Part shown: piece by piece, positions 30,402 through 39,915 of the stretch
Position numbering within the stretch: position 1 is the first letter of the stretch
Layout: every line of letters begins with the position of its first letter
Assembly: GCF_003319125.1 (NCBI RefSeq)
Contig: NZ_QOHG01000018.1
Span: 1 to 64,000, forward strand
DNA length: 64,000 bases
Origin: Blastococcus sp. TF02A-26
GTDB lineage: Bacteria > Actinomycetota > Actinomycetes > Mycobacteriales > Geodermatophilaceae
Direction: 5' to 3'
Notes under the pieces: model-generated
Database searches by the model: none
What the model was told of the DNA's origin: nothing
Seen by the model: only the letters and a program-made list of their open reading frames with translations
Translations under genes and position numbers: made by a program

Positions 30402-31181
30402 ATGGAGGCGTCGTTCACGCCGGACGGCGACCGGCTGGTGCCGGCGCCCCCGGCTCGCAGCCCCTGGTCGGACGAGATGGTCAACGGCCACCACGTCGGC
30501 GGGCTGGTCGCCTGGGCCGTGCAGCGGGACTCGCCCGACCCCGACCTGCAACTCGCCCGGCTGACGGTCGACATGGTGCGACCGGTGCCGATGCGTCCGC
30601 TGCGGGTGCTCACCCGCCGGGTCCGCGACGGCCGGCGGCTGACCGCGTTCGACGTGAGCGTCGTCGACGGCGACGTCGAGGTGGCCCGGGGCTCGGCGCT
30701 GCTGCTGCGCCGCTCGGAGCACCCGGGTGGCGAGCCGTGGGCCCCGGAGGCGTGGGACGTCCCGCCGCCCGAGGCGTTCGAGGGAGCCACCGGCGGCGCG
30801 ATGTCGTTCGAGATCCGGCGGATCGACGACTGGAACGGCCGCCGGGGCCGGGTGTGGCTGCGGGAGCGGACCGAGTTCGTCGCGGGGGAGCCCCTGACGC
30901 CGATGCTGCGGGCCGCGCTCATGGCCGACTTCGCCAACCCGCTGGGCAACTCCGGCGGATCGGGCCTGGAGTTCATCAACGCCGACCTGACGCTGTACCT
31001 GGCGCGGGACCCGCGCGGCGAGTGGATCGGCATGGAGTCCGCCGGCCACGTGGGCGCCGACGGTATCGGGGCCGGGACGGCGTGGATGTACGACCGCGAC
31101 GGCCGGATCGGGCACTGCGTCGCCGCCGCGCTGGCCGATCCCCGGATCCTGAGCCGCTACGAGGCGCCCGCGCAGCGCTGA
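30402..31181 (+). CDS. Thioesterase-family protein, double hot-dog
   Basis: A 259-residue protein resembling the TesB-like acyl-CoA thioesterase family of actinobacteria. It has an N-terminal hot-dog half with NGHHVGGLVAWAV and a C-terminal half with FANPLGNSGGSGLEFINADLTLYL and GHVGADGIGAGTAW. Such enzymes hydrolyse acyl-CoA thioesters in the cytoplasm; the acyl chain is unknown. ATG 30402 has a strong GGAGGT site. It stands alone, converging on the MFS small subunit gene one base after its stop. Confidence 0.85.
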   Translation: MEASFTPDGDRLVPAPPARSPWSDEMVNGHHVGGLVAWAVQRDSPDPDLQLARLTVDMVRPVPMRPLRVLTRRVRDGRRLTAFDVSVVDGDVEVARGSALLLRRSEHPGGEPWAPEAWDVPPPEAFEGATGGAMSFEIRRIDDWNGRRGRVWLRERTEFVAGEPLTPMLRAALMADFANPLGNSGGSGLEFINADLTLYLARDPRGEWIGMESAGHVGADGIGAGTAWMYDRDGRIGHCVAAALADPRILSRYEAPAQR

Positions 31182-31182
31182 G

Positions 31183-31332
31183 TCACCCGCCGAAGAGGTC
31201 CAGCGCCGTCCTGACCGTCTGGTAGAGCCCGTACGCCAGCGGCACCCCGACCAGCGTCCAGGCGAACGCGATCAGGCCGGTCGGTGTGTGGACGGGCCGC
31301 TGGCCGTTCTGGGAGGGAGCCGGGGTGCTCAT
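31183..31332 (-). CDS. MFS transporter small subunit, single helix
   Basis: A 49-residue peptide with a polar N-terminus and one membrane helix (about 17-38) in the pattern TGLIAFAWTLVGVPLAYGLYQT. Small proteins of this kind are encoded behind OFA-type MFS transporters and are named MFS transporter small subunit. The ATG overlaps the stop of the MFS gene (ATGA), which supports a coupled two-part transporter. It is shorter than most annotation cut-offs. Confidence 0.82.
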   Translation of the reverse strand: MSTPAPSQNGQRPVHTPTGLIAFAWTLVGVPLAYGLYQTVRTALDLFGG

Positions 31333-32745
31333 CGGGCGGCGCTCCGTTCGGGGGTCGGGGCGCCCTCGGCGCCGGGGGCCTTCGGCTCGTGCCACTTCGC
31401 GGCGACCGGCTTCACCAGGAGGTTGGCGACGAACCCGACCGCCAGCAGGCCGACCATGATGAACAGCGCCGGCCGGTAGTCGCCGGCCTGCAGGGTGCCG
31501 GGCTCGCCCTGGGTGTCCAGGACGCCGTTGACGATGAGCGGTCCGGCGACGCCCGCCGCCGCCCACGCGGTCAGCAGCCGGCCGTGGATGGCGCCCACCT
31601 GGTAGGTGCCGAACAGGTCGCGCAGGTACGCCGGGACGGTGGCGAACCCGCCGCCGTAGAACGAGATGATCACCGCGGCCAGGATCACGAACAGCCACGT
31701 GGCGCTGCTGCCGACGGTGGCCAGGCCGATGTAGAGGAGCAGCCCCACGCCGAGGTAGATCATGTAGTTGGGCTTGCGGCCGAGGAAGTCCGACGTCGAG
31801 GACCAGACGAACCGGCCGGCCATGTTGAACAGCGACAGGACGCCGACGAACCCGGTGGCCGCGGTCAGGGCGACGCTGGAGTCGCCGGCGTCGTCGCGGA
31901 AGAAGTCCTGGATCATCGGGCTGGCCTGCTCGAGGATGCCGATCCCGGCCGTGACGTTGCAGAACAGCACGATCCACAGCAGCCAGAACTGCGGGGTCTT
32001 GATCGCGTTGGCCGCCGAGACGCTCTCGGTGGTCACGAGCGCCTTCTGCTTCACCGAGGAGGGGTCCCAGCCGTCGGGCTTCCAGCCCTCCGCGGGCACC
32101 CGGATGATCGTCGCCCCGAAGAGCATGAAGAACAGGTAGACGACGCCGAGGGTGAGGAAGAGCAGCGCCACGGCGTTGCCGCCGGGGACCGTGCCCGCCG
32201 TCCCGTCGTAGTCGGGGTCGTAGAGGTCCATCAGCTGCCGTGACAGCGGCGAGGCGATGAGGGCGCCGCCCCCGAAGCCCATGATCGCCATGCCGGTGGC
32301 CAGGCCCGGCCGGTCCGGGAACCACTTGATCAGCGTCGACACCGGCGAGATGTAGCCGATGCCCAGACCGATGCCGCCGATGACGCCGTAGCCCAGATAC
32401 AGCAGCCACAGCTGGTCGGTGGCGATGCCCAGCGCTCCGACGAGGAACCCGGTGGACCAGCAGATCGCCGAGACGAACATCGCCGCGCGGGGGCCGTTGC
32501 GGTCGACCCAGGTGCCGAACACCGCGGCGGACAGCCCGAGCATGACGATCGCGATGGAGAAGACGATGCCGATCGCCGTCTGGCTGACCTGGAAGTCCTC
32601 GACCAGCGCGGTCTTGTAGACGCTCGTGGCGTACGCCTGGCCGATGCACAGGTGGACGGCCAGCGCGGCCGGCGGGATGAGCCAGCGGTTGAACCCCGGG
32701 GCGGGCGACGATGCGCTCGCGCGCCAGGAAGCTCGGCACTGCCAC
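31329..32745 (-). pseudogene. OFA-type MFS transporter with N-terminal frameshift
   Basis: A transporter of the oxalate/formate antiporter family with 12 helices; [23 protein letters not shown] and the LGRKPNY loop are visible. The body is open to 31329, but the true N-terminus lies in another frame: GTG 32745 with a GGAGGT site (32752-32757) encodes [17 protein letters not shown]. Taking one base out of the CCCCGGGG run at 32694-32701 restores [16 protein letters not shown]. The body frame alone would need an unlikely 40-residue leader starting at 32807. It is either a recent inactivation or a sequencing error. The small subunit gene follows, with a four-base overlap. Confidence 0.75.
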
Positions 32746-32751
32746 GGGCTG

Positions 32752-32757
32752 ACCTCC
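32752..32757 (-). promoter_or_regulatory. Ribosome binding site fixing the MFS start
   Basis: GGAGGT on the minus strand stands six bases before the GTG at 32745. This shows that translation starts in the frame that needs a one-base shift to reach the transporter body. Confidence 0.65.
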
Positions 32758-32926
32758 GCCGGTCGGACTCCCGGGAGCCCCGGGCGGCGGCCCGTGACGC
32801 CGGTCACGGACCGCCAGGGACGCTACGGCCGCTTCCGTTCCGCCGCCTGTCGAAGGCGGTGCACCACCCGGTCGTGGGCCAGCGTCCGTCCGCCGCCCGC
32901 GAGGGGTGGCCGGAGCCGGGTGCTCC

Positions 32927-32932
32927 TAGGCT
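32927..32932 (+). promoter_or_regulatory. -10 box of leaderless mscR promoter
   Basis: TAGGCT ends 7 bases before the ATG at 32940; no ribosome site is present. Confidence 0.5.
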
Positions 32933-32939
32933 CGGGGGC

Positions 32940-34025
32940 ATGGCCTACGAGGTGAAGGGCGTCGTCGCCCGTGGCAAGGGTGCCCCCGTCAGCATCGAGA
33001 CGATCGTCGTGCCGGACCCCGGGCCGGGGGAGGCCGTCGTCGACGTCCAGGCCTGCGGGGTGTGCCACACCGACCTGCACTACCGCGACGGCGGCATCAA
33101 CGACGACTTCCCGTTCCTGCTGGGCCACGAGGCCGCCGGCACGGTCGCGGCGGTGGGGGAGGGCGTCACCAACGTCGCGGTCGGCGACTTCGTCGTCCTG
33201 AACTGGCGGGCGGTCTGCGGTCAGTGCCGGGCCTGTCTCAAGGGCGAGCCGCAGTACTGCTTCGACACCCACAACGCCGCGCAGAAGATGACGCTGACCG
33301 ACGGCACCGAGCTGTCGCCGGCGCTGGGCATCGGCGCCTTCGTCGAGAAGACGCTGGTCCACTCCGGCCAGTGCACCAAGGTGGACCCGCAGGCCCCGGC
33401 CACGGCGGCCGGCCTGCTCGGCTGCGGCGTCATGGCCGGCGTCGGCGCGGCGATCAACACCGGCGGGGTCCGCCGCGGTGAGTCGGTCGCGGTCTTCGGC
33501 TGCGGTGGCGTCGGTGACGCGGCGATCGCCGGCGCGAAGCTGGCCGGGGCGACGACGATCGTGGCCGTCGACATCGACGACCGGAAACTGGAGTGGGCGC
33601 GGCAGTTCGGCGCCACCCACACCGTCAACTCCCGGGAGACCGACGCCGTCGAGGCGATCAAGGCCGCCACCGGCGGCTTCGGGGTCGACGTCGCCATCGA
33701 CGCCGTCGGCCACCCGGCGGTGTTCGAGCAGGCCTTCTACGCCCGCGACCTCGCCGGCCGGGTCGTGCTGGTCGGCGTCCCCACGCCCGACATGAAGATC
33801 GGACTCCCGCTCATCGAGGTGTTCGGCCGCGGTGGGGCGCTGAAGTCCTCCTGGTACGGCGACTGCCTGCCGTCGCGCGACTTCCCGATGCTGGTCGACC
33901 TCTACCTGCAGGGCCGGTTCCCGCTCGACGACTTCGTCAGCGAGACGATCGGGCTGGACTCCGTGGAGTCGGCGTTCGAGAAGATGCACAAGGGCGAGGT
34001 CCTGCGCTCGGTCGTGGTGTTCTGA
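32940..34025 (+). CDS. mscR: S-(hydroxymethyl)mycothiol dehydrogenase
   Basis: A 361-residue zinc alcohol dehydrogenase of the class III-like, mycothiol-dependent formaldehyde dehydrogenase group. Catalytic zinc ligands are in QACGVCHTD and LLGHEAAG; the structural zinc cysteines are in [18 protein letters not shown] binds at [12 protein letters not shown]. The enzyme oxidises the adduct of formaldehyde and mycothiol, in the cytoplasm. The MBL-fold gene starts two bases downstream, an arrangement known for this detoxification step. The name mscR follows mycobacterial usage. A TAGGCT box 7 bases upstream implies a leaderless message. Confidence 0.92.
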   Translation: MAYEVKGVVARGKGAPVSIETIVVPDPGPGEAVVDVQACGVCHTDLHYRDGGINDDFPFLLGHEAAGTVAAVGEGVTNVAVGDFVVLNWRAVCGQCRACLKGEPQYCFDTHNAAQKMTLTDGTELSPALGIGAFVEKTLVHSGQCTKVDPQAPATAAGLLGCGVMAGVGAAINTGGVRRGESVAVFGCGGVGDAAIAGAKLAGATTIVAVDIDDRKLEWARQFGATHTVNSRETDAVEAIKAATGGFGVDVAIDAVGHPAVFEQAFYARDLAGRVVLVGVPTPDMKIGLPLIEVFGRGGALKSSWYGDCLPSRDFPMLVDLYLQGRFPLDDFVSETIGLDSVESAFEKMHKGEVLRSVVVF

Positions 34026-34027
34026 CC

Positions 34028-34648
34028 ATGGGCGCACGCATCGACAAGACCGTGATCAGCGGCGTCTTCAGCCTCGACGGGCAGGACTTCGACGTCGACA
34101 ACAACGTCTGGCTGGTGGGCGACGACACCCACGTGCTCGTCATCGACGCCCCGCACCGGCCGGAGCCGATCATCGAGGCGGTCGGCGGCCGGACGGTGGC
34201 CGGCATCGTGCTCACCCACGGGCACAACGACCACATCACCGCCGCCGTGGCCCTGCGCGAGGCCGTCGACGCCCCGATCTGGTTCCCCGCCGCCGACCGG
34301 ATGCTGTGGGACATGGTCTACGGCCAGAGCCAGCCGGCCGCCGACCCCGACCGCGACCTCCCCGAGGGGACGACGTTCCGGATCGCCGGCTCGACGCTGG
34401 TCGCGCTGCACACCCCCGGCCACTCACCGGGCAGCACCTGCCTGCACTCCGCCGACCTGAACACCGTCTTCACCGGCGACACGCTGTTCTGCGGCGGGCC
34501 CGGGGCCACCGGCCGGTCGTTCAGCGACCACCCGACGATCGTCGCCTCGATCCGGTCGAAGCTGCTCACGCTGCACGGCGACACCGTCGTCCGGACCGGG
34601 CACGGGGACGACACGACCATCGCTGCGGAGCTGCGCACGGTCCACTGA
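34028..34648 (+). CDS. MBL-fold hydrolase of the mycothiol formaldehyde pathway
   Basis: A 206-residue metallo-beta-lactamase-fold protein with the metal-binding THGHNDHI motif (near residue 60), a second His in HTPGHSPGSTC and Asp in FTGDTLF. It resembles glyoxalase II-type hydrolases and probably splits S-formylmycothiol, or a related thioester, made by the dehydrogenase encoded two bases upstream. Substrate assignment is inference from gene order. The ATG lies in the same transcript. Confidence 0.87.
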   Translation: MGARIDKTVISGVFSLDGQDFDVDNNVWLVGDDTHVLVIDAPHRPEPIIEAVGGRTVAGIVLTHGHNDHITAAVALREAVDAPIWFPAADRMLWDMVYGQSQPAADPDRDLPEGTTFRIAGSTLVALHTPGHSPGSTCLHSADLNTVFTGDTLFCGGPGATGRSFSDHPTIVASIRSKLLTLHGDTVVRTGHGDDTTIAAELRTVH

Positions 34649-34696
34649 GCGGTCGAGCAGGGCGGGCAGCCGGTACGGGGGACGAGTGGAGCGACG

Positions 34697-35419
34697 GTGG
34701 ACGGCGGGACCGGAGTAGGAACCGGGATGGGTGACGGCGGCGACCGGCCGGCCGGTGGGCGGCACCGGGCACCGGAGCCGATGCAGTCCGCGCCTCCGGT
34801 GCCGCCGCCCGCACCGGTGCCGGCCCCGGCGCCGGTGGAGTCGCCCGCCCCCGTCCCGCCAGCGGCTCCGGCTCCCCGGCGGGAGTCCCGGGAGCACTCC
34901 GGGTCGTTCCCGGGGCGCTGGCTGGCCTGGATGCTGGCCGGCTTCCTCGTCGTCGGCGGTGGGCTGGTCGCCGGTTACGCCGCGATCGGCGATCCCGGGG
35001 CGCCCGCCGCGGACACCGGCTCGGCCGGCCCGTCGCCGTCGTCGTCCTCCCGGACCACGGGCAGCGGCGAGGCAGGCACGACGGCCGCGTCGGAGCTGCC
35101 GGCGCCCGTCGTCCCGCCGTGCGACGGCTCCTACGTGCTCATCGTGGGCAGCGTGACCACGCCGATCGGCTACCAGGACGCCGTGGTGCGGCTGCTCGAC
35201 GCCACCCCCGGCGCGCAGTGGTTCACCACGGAGGGCACCTGCGGTTCGCTGCGGGACCGGTCGGACGGCGGCACGTTGATCCACACCGTCTACCTCGGGC
35301 CGTTCCCGACCGCGGAGGCCGCGCTGGCCTCCTGCGCGGCGGGCCCGGCCGACGCGTACGCCAAACGCCTCGACGACGGCACCGGAGGAGCGGACGACGG
35401 CGTGGTGACCTGCGGCTGA
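34697..35419 (+). CDS. Single-pass membrane protein with extracytoplasmic domain
   Basis: A 240-residue protein. A Pro/Ala-rich cytoplasmic leader (about 1-70) is followed by one helix (WLAWMLAGFLVVGGGLVAGYAA, about 75-97), a Ser/Thr/Gly-rich linker and a compact domain from about 135 with four cysteines and a YVLIVGSV start; that domain is reminiscent of SPOR-like or sporulation-type folds but I cannot confirm it. GTG 34697 has GTGGAG ahead; ATG 34727 is an alternative. It may be secreted-domain anchored. Function unknown. Confidence 0.65.
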   Translation: MDGGTGVGTGMGDGGDRPAGGRHRAPEPMQSAPPVPPPAPVPAPAPVESPAPVPPAAPAPRRESREHSGSFPGRWLAWMLAGFLVVGGGLVAGYAAIGDPGAPAADTGSAGPSPSSSSRTTGSGEAGTTAASELPAPVVPPCDGSYVLIVGSVTTPIGYQDAVVRLLDATPGAQWFTTEGTCGSLRDRSDGGTLIHTVYLGPFPTAEAALASCAAGPADAYAKRLDDGTGGADDGVVTCG

Positions 35420-35500
35420 ACCGGTCGCGCGGCGGGTCCGACGCGCCGCGGGTGTGGCGTGGATCCCTCGGTCGGGCACCCGTACCGGACGGCGCACCGG

Positions 35501-35506
35501 TACTCT
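35501..35506 (+). promoter_or_regulatory. -10 box of leaderless purF promoter
   Basis: TACTCT ends 7 bases before the purF GTG at 35514, without a ribosome site. Confidence 0.5.
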
Positions 35507-35513
35507 CGCACGA

Positions 35514-37091
35514 GTGCCTCGCGGAGACGGACGGCTGACGCACGACCTCGACCCCCACTCACCCGGACCCCAGGACGCCTGTGGCGTCTTCGGCGTCTGG
35601 GCGCCGGGGGAGGAGGTCGCCAAGCTCACCTACTTCGGCCTGTACGCCCTCCAGCACCGCGGTCAGGAGGCGGCGGGGATCGCGGTCTCCGACGGCGCCT
35701 CGGTCGTGGTCTACAAGGACCTGGGCCTGGTCAGCCAGGTGTTCGACGAGGCGACCCTCGGCAGCCTGCGCGGCCACATCGCCGTCGGCCACACCCGGTA
35801 CTCGACCACCGGCTCCTCCACCTGGGAGAACGCGCAGCCGACCTTCCGCACCACCGACGCGGGCACCGGCCTGGCGCTCTGCCACAACGGCAACCTCGTG
35901 AACACCGCGGAGCTGGCCAGCAAGGCCGCCGACGCCGGGGTCCGGGGCGCGTTCACCGCCAGCACCGACTCCGACCTGGTCACCTCGCTGATCGCCGCGC
36001 GGCCGGATCTGTCGGTGGAGGCGGCCGCGATGGAGGTCCTCCCGCAGCTGCGCGGCGCCTTCAGCCTGACGTTCATGGACGAGGACACCCTCTACGCCGC
36101 CCGTGACCCGCAGGGTGTGCGGCCGCTGGTCCTCGGCCGGCTGGAGCGCGGCTGGGTCGTGGCCAGCGAGACGGCCGCGCTCGACATCGTCGGCGCATCC
36201 GTGGTGCGCGAGGTCGAGCCCGGCGAGCTCATCGCCATCGACGCCGACGGCCTGCGCAGCCAGCACTTCGCCGCGGCCGAGCCCAAGGGCTGCGTCTTCG
36301 AGTACGTCTACCTGGCCCGCCCCGACACGACGATCTCCGGTCGCGGCGTGCACGCCGCCCGCGTCGAGATCGGGCGCCGGCTGGCCAAGGAGCACCCGGT
36401 CGAGGCCGACCTCGTCATCCCGGTGCCGGAGTCCGGCACGCCGGCCGCGGTCGGGTACGCCGAGGCCAGCGGCATCCCCTACGGGCTGGGCCTGGTCAAG
36501 AACTCCTACGTGGGCCGGACCTTCATCCAGCCCAGCCAGACGATCCGCCAGCTGGGCATCCGGCTGAAGCTCAACCCGCTGCGCGACGTCATCCGCGGCA
36601 AGCGACTGGTCGTCGTCGACGACTCGATCGTCCGCGGCAACACCCAGCGCGCCCTCATCCGCATGCTCCGCGAGGCCGGCGCGGTCGAGGTGCACGTGCG
36701 GATCGCGTCCCCGCCGGTGAAGTGGCCGTGCTTCTACGGCATCGACTTCGCCAGCCGCGCCGAGCTGATCGCCAACGGGCTGGAGCTGGACGGCGTGCGG
36801 GCGTCGATCAACGCCGACTCCCTGGGCTACGTCTCCGAGCAGGGGCTGATCGCGGCCACCGAGCAGCCGGCCAACCGGCTGTGCACCGCCTGCTTCACCG
36901 GTGAGTACCCGATCGACCTCGGCGAGACCGACGTGCTGGGCAAGCACGTGCTCGAGTCTCTCCCGGCCCACCCCGGCCGCACGCCGATGCCGCGGCCCGA
37001 CGCCTCGCGCGCCGTGACCGGCTGGACCGGTCAGCAGGCCGGCAGCGCCACCGTGCCCGGCGGTGCGGACGACGCCCTCAGCCGCCCGTGA
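35514..37091 (+). CDS. purF: Amidophosphoribosyltransferase
   Basis: A 525-residue enzyme for the first committed step of purine synthesis (PRPP plus glutamine to phosphoribosylamine). The N-terminal nucleophile is Cys23 (DACGVFGVW), reached after removal of a 22-residue propeptide. The PRPP motif VVVDDSIVRGNT and the iron-sulfur-type C-terminal LCTACFTGEYP place it with the Bacillus-type, [4Fe-4S]-containing enzymes. GTG 35514 was chosen for its -10 box and propeptide length. The stop overlaps purM (GTGA). The C-terminal 50 residues are a Pro/Ala-rich tail. Confidence 0.97.
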   Translation: MPRGDGRLTHDLDPHSPGPQDACGVFGVWAPGEEVAKLTYFGLYALQHRGQEAAGIAVSDGASVVVYKDLGLVSQVFDEATLGSLRGHIAVGHTRYSTTGSSTWENAQPTFRTTDAGTGLALCHNGNLVNTAELASKAADAGVRGAFTASTDSDLVTSLIAARPDLSVEAAAMEVLPQLRGAFSLTFMDEDTLYAARDPQGVRPLVLGRLERGWVVASETAALDIVGASVVREVEPGELIAIDADGLRSQHFAAAEPKGCVFEYVYLARPDTTISGRGVHAARVEIGRRLAKEHPVEADLVIPVPESGTPAAVGYAEASGIPYGLGLVKNSYVGRTFIQPSQTIRQLGIRLKLNPLRDVIRGKRLVVVDDSIVRGNTQRALIRMLREAGAVEVHVRIASPPVKWPCFYGIDFASRAELIANGLELDGVRASINADSLGYVSEQGLIAATEQPANRLCTACFTGEYPIDLGETDVLGKHVLESLPAHPGRTPMPRPDASRAVTGWTGQQAGSATVPGGADDALSRP

Positions 37092-38149
37092 GCGACCCGC
37101 AGTTCACCTACGCCGCCAGCGGCGTCGACATCGACGCCGGTGAGCGCGCCGTCACGCTGATGCGCAGCGCCGTCGAGCGCACCAACCGGCCCGAGGTCGT
37201 CGGCGGGCTCGGGGGCTTCGCCGGGCTCTTCGCACTCGACGTGGCGAAGTACCGGCGGCCGCTGCTCGCGTCGTCGACCGATGGCGTCGGCACGAAGATC
37301 GCGCTGGCCCGCCAGCTGGACCGGCACGACACCGTCGGCATCGACCTGGTCGCCATGGTCGTCGACGACCTGGTCGCCTGCGGCGCCGAGCCGCTGTTCC
37401 TGCAGGACTACGTCGCCTGCGGGCGCGTGGTGCCCGAGCGGATCGCCGCGATCGTCACCGGCATCGCCGAGGGCTGCACCCGGTCCGGCGCGGCGCTGGT
37501 CGGCGGGGAGACCGCCGAGCACGGCGACCTCATGGCGCCCGACGACTACGACCTCGCGGCCACCGCGGTCGGGGTCGTGGAGGCCGACGCGGTGCTGGGC
37601 CCGGAGCGGGTGCGCGCCGGTGACGTCGTCGTGGCGATGGGGTCGTCGGGCTTCCACTCCAACGGCTACTCGCTGGTGCGGAAGGTCGTCGCGAGCGCCG
37701 GCCTGGACCTCACCGGCACCCCGGCCGGGCTCGACCGCCCGCTGGGCGACGTGCTGCTGGAGCCGACGCGCATCTACGCCCTGGACTGCCTCGCGCTGGT
37801 CGAGGAGCTCGGTGTCGACGGCGTGCACGCGTTCGCCCACATCACCGGCGGCGGGCTGGCCGGCAACACCGTCCGGGTCGTGCCCGACGGCGCCGAGGCC
37901 GTGCTCGACCGCGCCACCTGGGAGCTGCCTGCGGTGGTGCACCTGCTCGAGGAGCACGGCGTGCCGCGCGCGGAGTCCGAGCGGGCGTTCAACTGCGGCG
38001 TCGGCATGGTCGCCGTCGTCGCCGCCGAGGCCGCCGACCGGGTCGTCGCCCAGCTCACCGGGCGCGGGGTGCCCGCCTGGGTCGCCGGCACCGTGCAGGA
38101 CGCCGCGGGAGCGCCCGCGAGCGCCCGCCTGGTGGGCGGCTACCGCTAG
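37088..38149 (+). CDS. purM: Phosphoribosylformylglycinamidine cyclo-ligase (AIR synthetase)
   Basis: A 353-residue enzyme that closes the imidazole ring to form AIR from FGAM, using the product of PurSQL. Clear family parts are ASSTDGVGTKIALA, DLVAMVVDDLVACGAEPLFLQDY, GGETAEHGDLM and GFHSNGYSLVRK. GTG 37088 overlaps the purF stop by four bases, giving coupled translation. Two hairpins follow. Confidence 0.97.
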   Translation: MSDPQFTYAASGVDIDAGERAVTLMRSAVERTNRPEVVGGLGGFAGLFALDVAKYRRPLLASSTDGVGTKIALARQLDRHDTVGIDLVAMVVDDLVACGAEPLFLQDYVACGRVVPERIAAIVTGIAEGCTRSGAALVGGETAEHGDLMAPDDYDLAATAVGVVEADAVLGPERVRAGDVVVAMGSSGFHSNGYSLVRKVVASAGLDLTGTPAGLDRPLGDVLLEPTRIYALDCLALVEELGVDGVHAFAHITGGGLAGNTVRVVPDGAEAVLDRATWELPAVVHLLEEHGVPRAESERAFNCGVGMVAVVAAEAADRVVAQLTGRGVPAWVAGTVQDAAGAPASARLVGGYR

Positions 38150-38156
38150 CGGGTCG

Positions 38157-38177
38157 CCGGCCCCCGCCCGGGGCCGG
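38157..38177 (+). terminator. First hairpin after purM
   Basis: Eight-base arms CCGGCCCC and GGGGCCGG flank a five-base loop 8 bases after the purM stop. Confidence 0.55.
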
Positions 38178-38195
38178 TCTCGCGGACAGGACGAC

Positions 38196-38229
38196 GCCAC
38201 CGCCGTCCCCGGTCGGGGACAGCGGTGGC
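38196..38229 (+). terminator. Second hairpin between purM and DUF3073
   Basis: Outer arms GCCACCGC and GCGGTGGC enclose an inner GTCCCC/GGGGAC stem. With the preceding hairpin it forms a tandem terminator between convergent genes. Confidence 0.6.
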
Positions 38230-38248
38230 AGTCAGGCTCGGCCGCTGG

Positions 38249-38473
38249 TCAGCGGCTGGTGGCCCAGTCGTCGTCCGAGTCGTCGTCCGCCCAGCGGTCG
38301 GCGTACTCGTCGTCGTCCTCGTCGTCGTCGTCCTTCGCCGCGTGCGACGGCGTGTAGGTCGACGGAGATCCGGCCAGTTCGCGCTGGAGCGCGGAGAGGT
38401 CGGTGTTGGGTGAGCTGTACTTGAGCTCACGGGCCACGCGTGTCTGCTTGGCCTTCGCTCGGCCGCGCCCCAT
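38249..38473 (-). CDS. DUF3073 family protein
   Basis: A 74-residue protein with the family opening MGRGRAKAKQTRVARELKYSSPNTD, a middle ELAG segment and a very acidic Asp-rich tail. It is conserved in actinobacteria near purM; the function is unknown. The charge split, basic head and acidic tail, suggests an RNA or protein partner, though this is inference. ATG 38473 is the family start; the frame extends further upstream without similarity. Confidence 0.9.
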   Translation of the reverse strand: MGRGRAKAKQTRVARELKYSSPNTDLSALQRELAGSPSTYTPSHAAKDDDDEDDDEYADRWADDDSDDDWATSR

Positions 38474-38677
38474 CGGCTCGACCCCCTCGTTACGGAGTAC
38501 GGGAGCCCAGCTCCGGGCTGAGCGGCCCGCCTGGCGACCCCGACTGAGTGACTGTGTCTCGATCGAGCTTACGACACGCGTCGGCGGCGGGCACACGTCC
38601 TCCCCCCGGGGTCGCCCGTCCGGGCGCAGGAGGCGGGCCGTTCCGCGGTGGAGCCGGCTCCGGGTGTGACCAGCGCC

Positions 38678-39742
38678 TCAGCGCGGCAGCCGGATGGTGG
38701 CCAGCCGGCCGACCGAGCGGATGCGCTCCTCGGCCAGCCGGTCGGCGGCCACGGCGGGGGAGACGCCGGCGTCCTCGGCCGCCCGCAGGACCCGCAGCGT
38801 GACGTCGAAGATGCCCGCCGCCCGCGCCTCGGCCCGCGCGAAGGAGAAGCCGTGCCGCTCGTCCTCGACCTGGATGACGCCGCCGGCGTTCACCAGGTAG
38901 TCCGGGGCGTAGAGGACGCCGCGCTCCTGCAGCGCCGCGGCGGTCCCCGGACCGGCCAGCTGGTTGTTCGCACCGCCGCAGACGATCTCGGCCTGCAGGG
39001 CGGCGACCGTGTCGTCGTCGAGCGCCCCGCCGAGGGCGCACGGCGCGTAGACGTCGGCGGGGGTGCGCACCAGGGTCCGCGTGTCGGCCACGGCCTCGAC
39101 CTGCGGGTGCCGGGCGCGGACCCGCTCCACGGCGTCGGTGTCGACGTCGGTGACGACGACGGAGGCGCCGTCCTCGACGAGCCGGTCGACCAGCCAGCTG
39201 CCGACCTTGCCGACGCCGGCGACCGCGACCCGGCGGCCGGACAGGGTCGGTGCACCCCAGCGGTGCTCGGCGGCGGCGCGCATCCCCTGGAAGACGCCGT
39301 AGGCGGTGAGCACGGAGGAGTCCCCGCACCCGCCCATGGCCAGCGACCGCCCGTGGGCGAACCGGGTCTCCCGGGCGACGACGTCGAGGTCGGCGTTGTT
39401 CGTCCCCACGTCGCAGGCGGTGAGGTACCGGCCGCCCAGTGCCTCGACGAAGCGGCCGTAGGCGCGCAGCAGGGCCTCGGTCTTGTGGGTGCGCGGATCG
39501 CCGATGATCACGCCCTTGCCGCCCCCGAGGTCGAGGCCGGCCAGGCTGTTCTTGTAGGCCATCGCCGTCGACAGGGCCAGGGCGTCGGCGACCGCCTCGG
39601 CCTCGCTCGCGTAGGGGTGGAAGCGGGTGCCGCCGAGGGCCGGCCCCAGTGCCGTCGAGTAGACGGCGATCACCGCCCGCAGCCCCGACTCCGGATCGGA
39701 GCAGAAGACGACCTGTTCGTGACCGGAGCCGAAGACGTCCAC
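38678..39742 (-). CDS. vdh: Leu/Val/Phe-type amino acid dehydrogenase
   Basis: A 354-residue NAD-dependent dehydrogenase of the Glu/Leu/Phe/Val family, deaminating branched-chain amino acids to 2-oxo acids. The substrate Lys lies in [10 protein letters not shown], and the Rossmann motif is [11 protein letters not shown] (about 180-190). Position next to purM and DUF3073 matches the valine dehydrogenase gene in Streptomyces, which is why I give the symbol, but leucine or phenylalanine preference cannot be excluded. GTG 39742 has a TAGGCT -10 box 6 bases before it, implying a leaderless message. Confidence 0.85.
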   Translation of the reverse strand: MDVFGSGHEQVVFCSDPESGLRAVIAVYSTALGPALGGTRFHPYASEAEAVADALALSTAMAYKNSLAGLDLGGGKGVIIGDPRTHKTEALLRAYGRFVEALGGRYLTACDVGTNNADLDVVARETRFAHGRSLAMGGCGDSSVLTAYGVFQGMRAAAEHRWGAPTLSGRRVAVAGVGKVGSWLVDRLVEDGASVVVTDVDTDAVERVRARHPQVEAVADTRTLVRTPADVYAPCALGGALDDDTVAALQAEIVCGGANNQLAGPGTAAALQERGVLYAPDYLVNAGGVIQVEDERHGFSFARAEARAAGIFDVTLRVLRAAEDAGVSPAVAADRLAEERIRSVGRLATIRLPR

Positions 39743-39748
39743 GGCCCG

Positions 39749-39754
39749 AGCCTA
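39749..39754 (-). promoter_or_regulatory. -10 box of leaderless vdh promoter
   Basis: TAGGCT on the minus strand ends 6 bases before the GTG at 39742. Confidence 0.5.
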
Positions 39755-39809
39755 TTTCGGCGCGGTGTACCGCGGATCACCCGGGAGAAATCTGCGGCAC
39801 GGGCTCAAG

Positions 39810-39915
39810 GTCACCCGGATTGGTGACGACAACGAGTGGGACAGAAGTGAACCGGGTGCTCGATGAGCACGGTGTGGTCACGGTGCCGCGTGTTGCGCCG
39901 GTGACGGACAGTCAC
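39810..39915 (+). promoter_or_regulatory. Cluster of GTSAC repeats before the M23 peptidase gene
   Basis: The 222-base gap between vdh and the peptidase gene contains GTCACC-N6-GGTGAC (39810-39827), GTCAC at 39877 and GTGAC-N5-GTCAC (39901-39915). The spacing is near that reported for MtrA sites (paired GTNAC about one helical turn apart), and MtrA controls cell-wall hydrolases in actinobacteria. I see no other feature in this gap. Confidence 0.35.

Noticed and set aside
34697-35419. Firm SPOR-domain call for the membrane protein
   Set aside because: The C-terminal domain has a similar size and a YVLIVGS start but I could not match the full pattern, so it is left as unknown.
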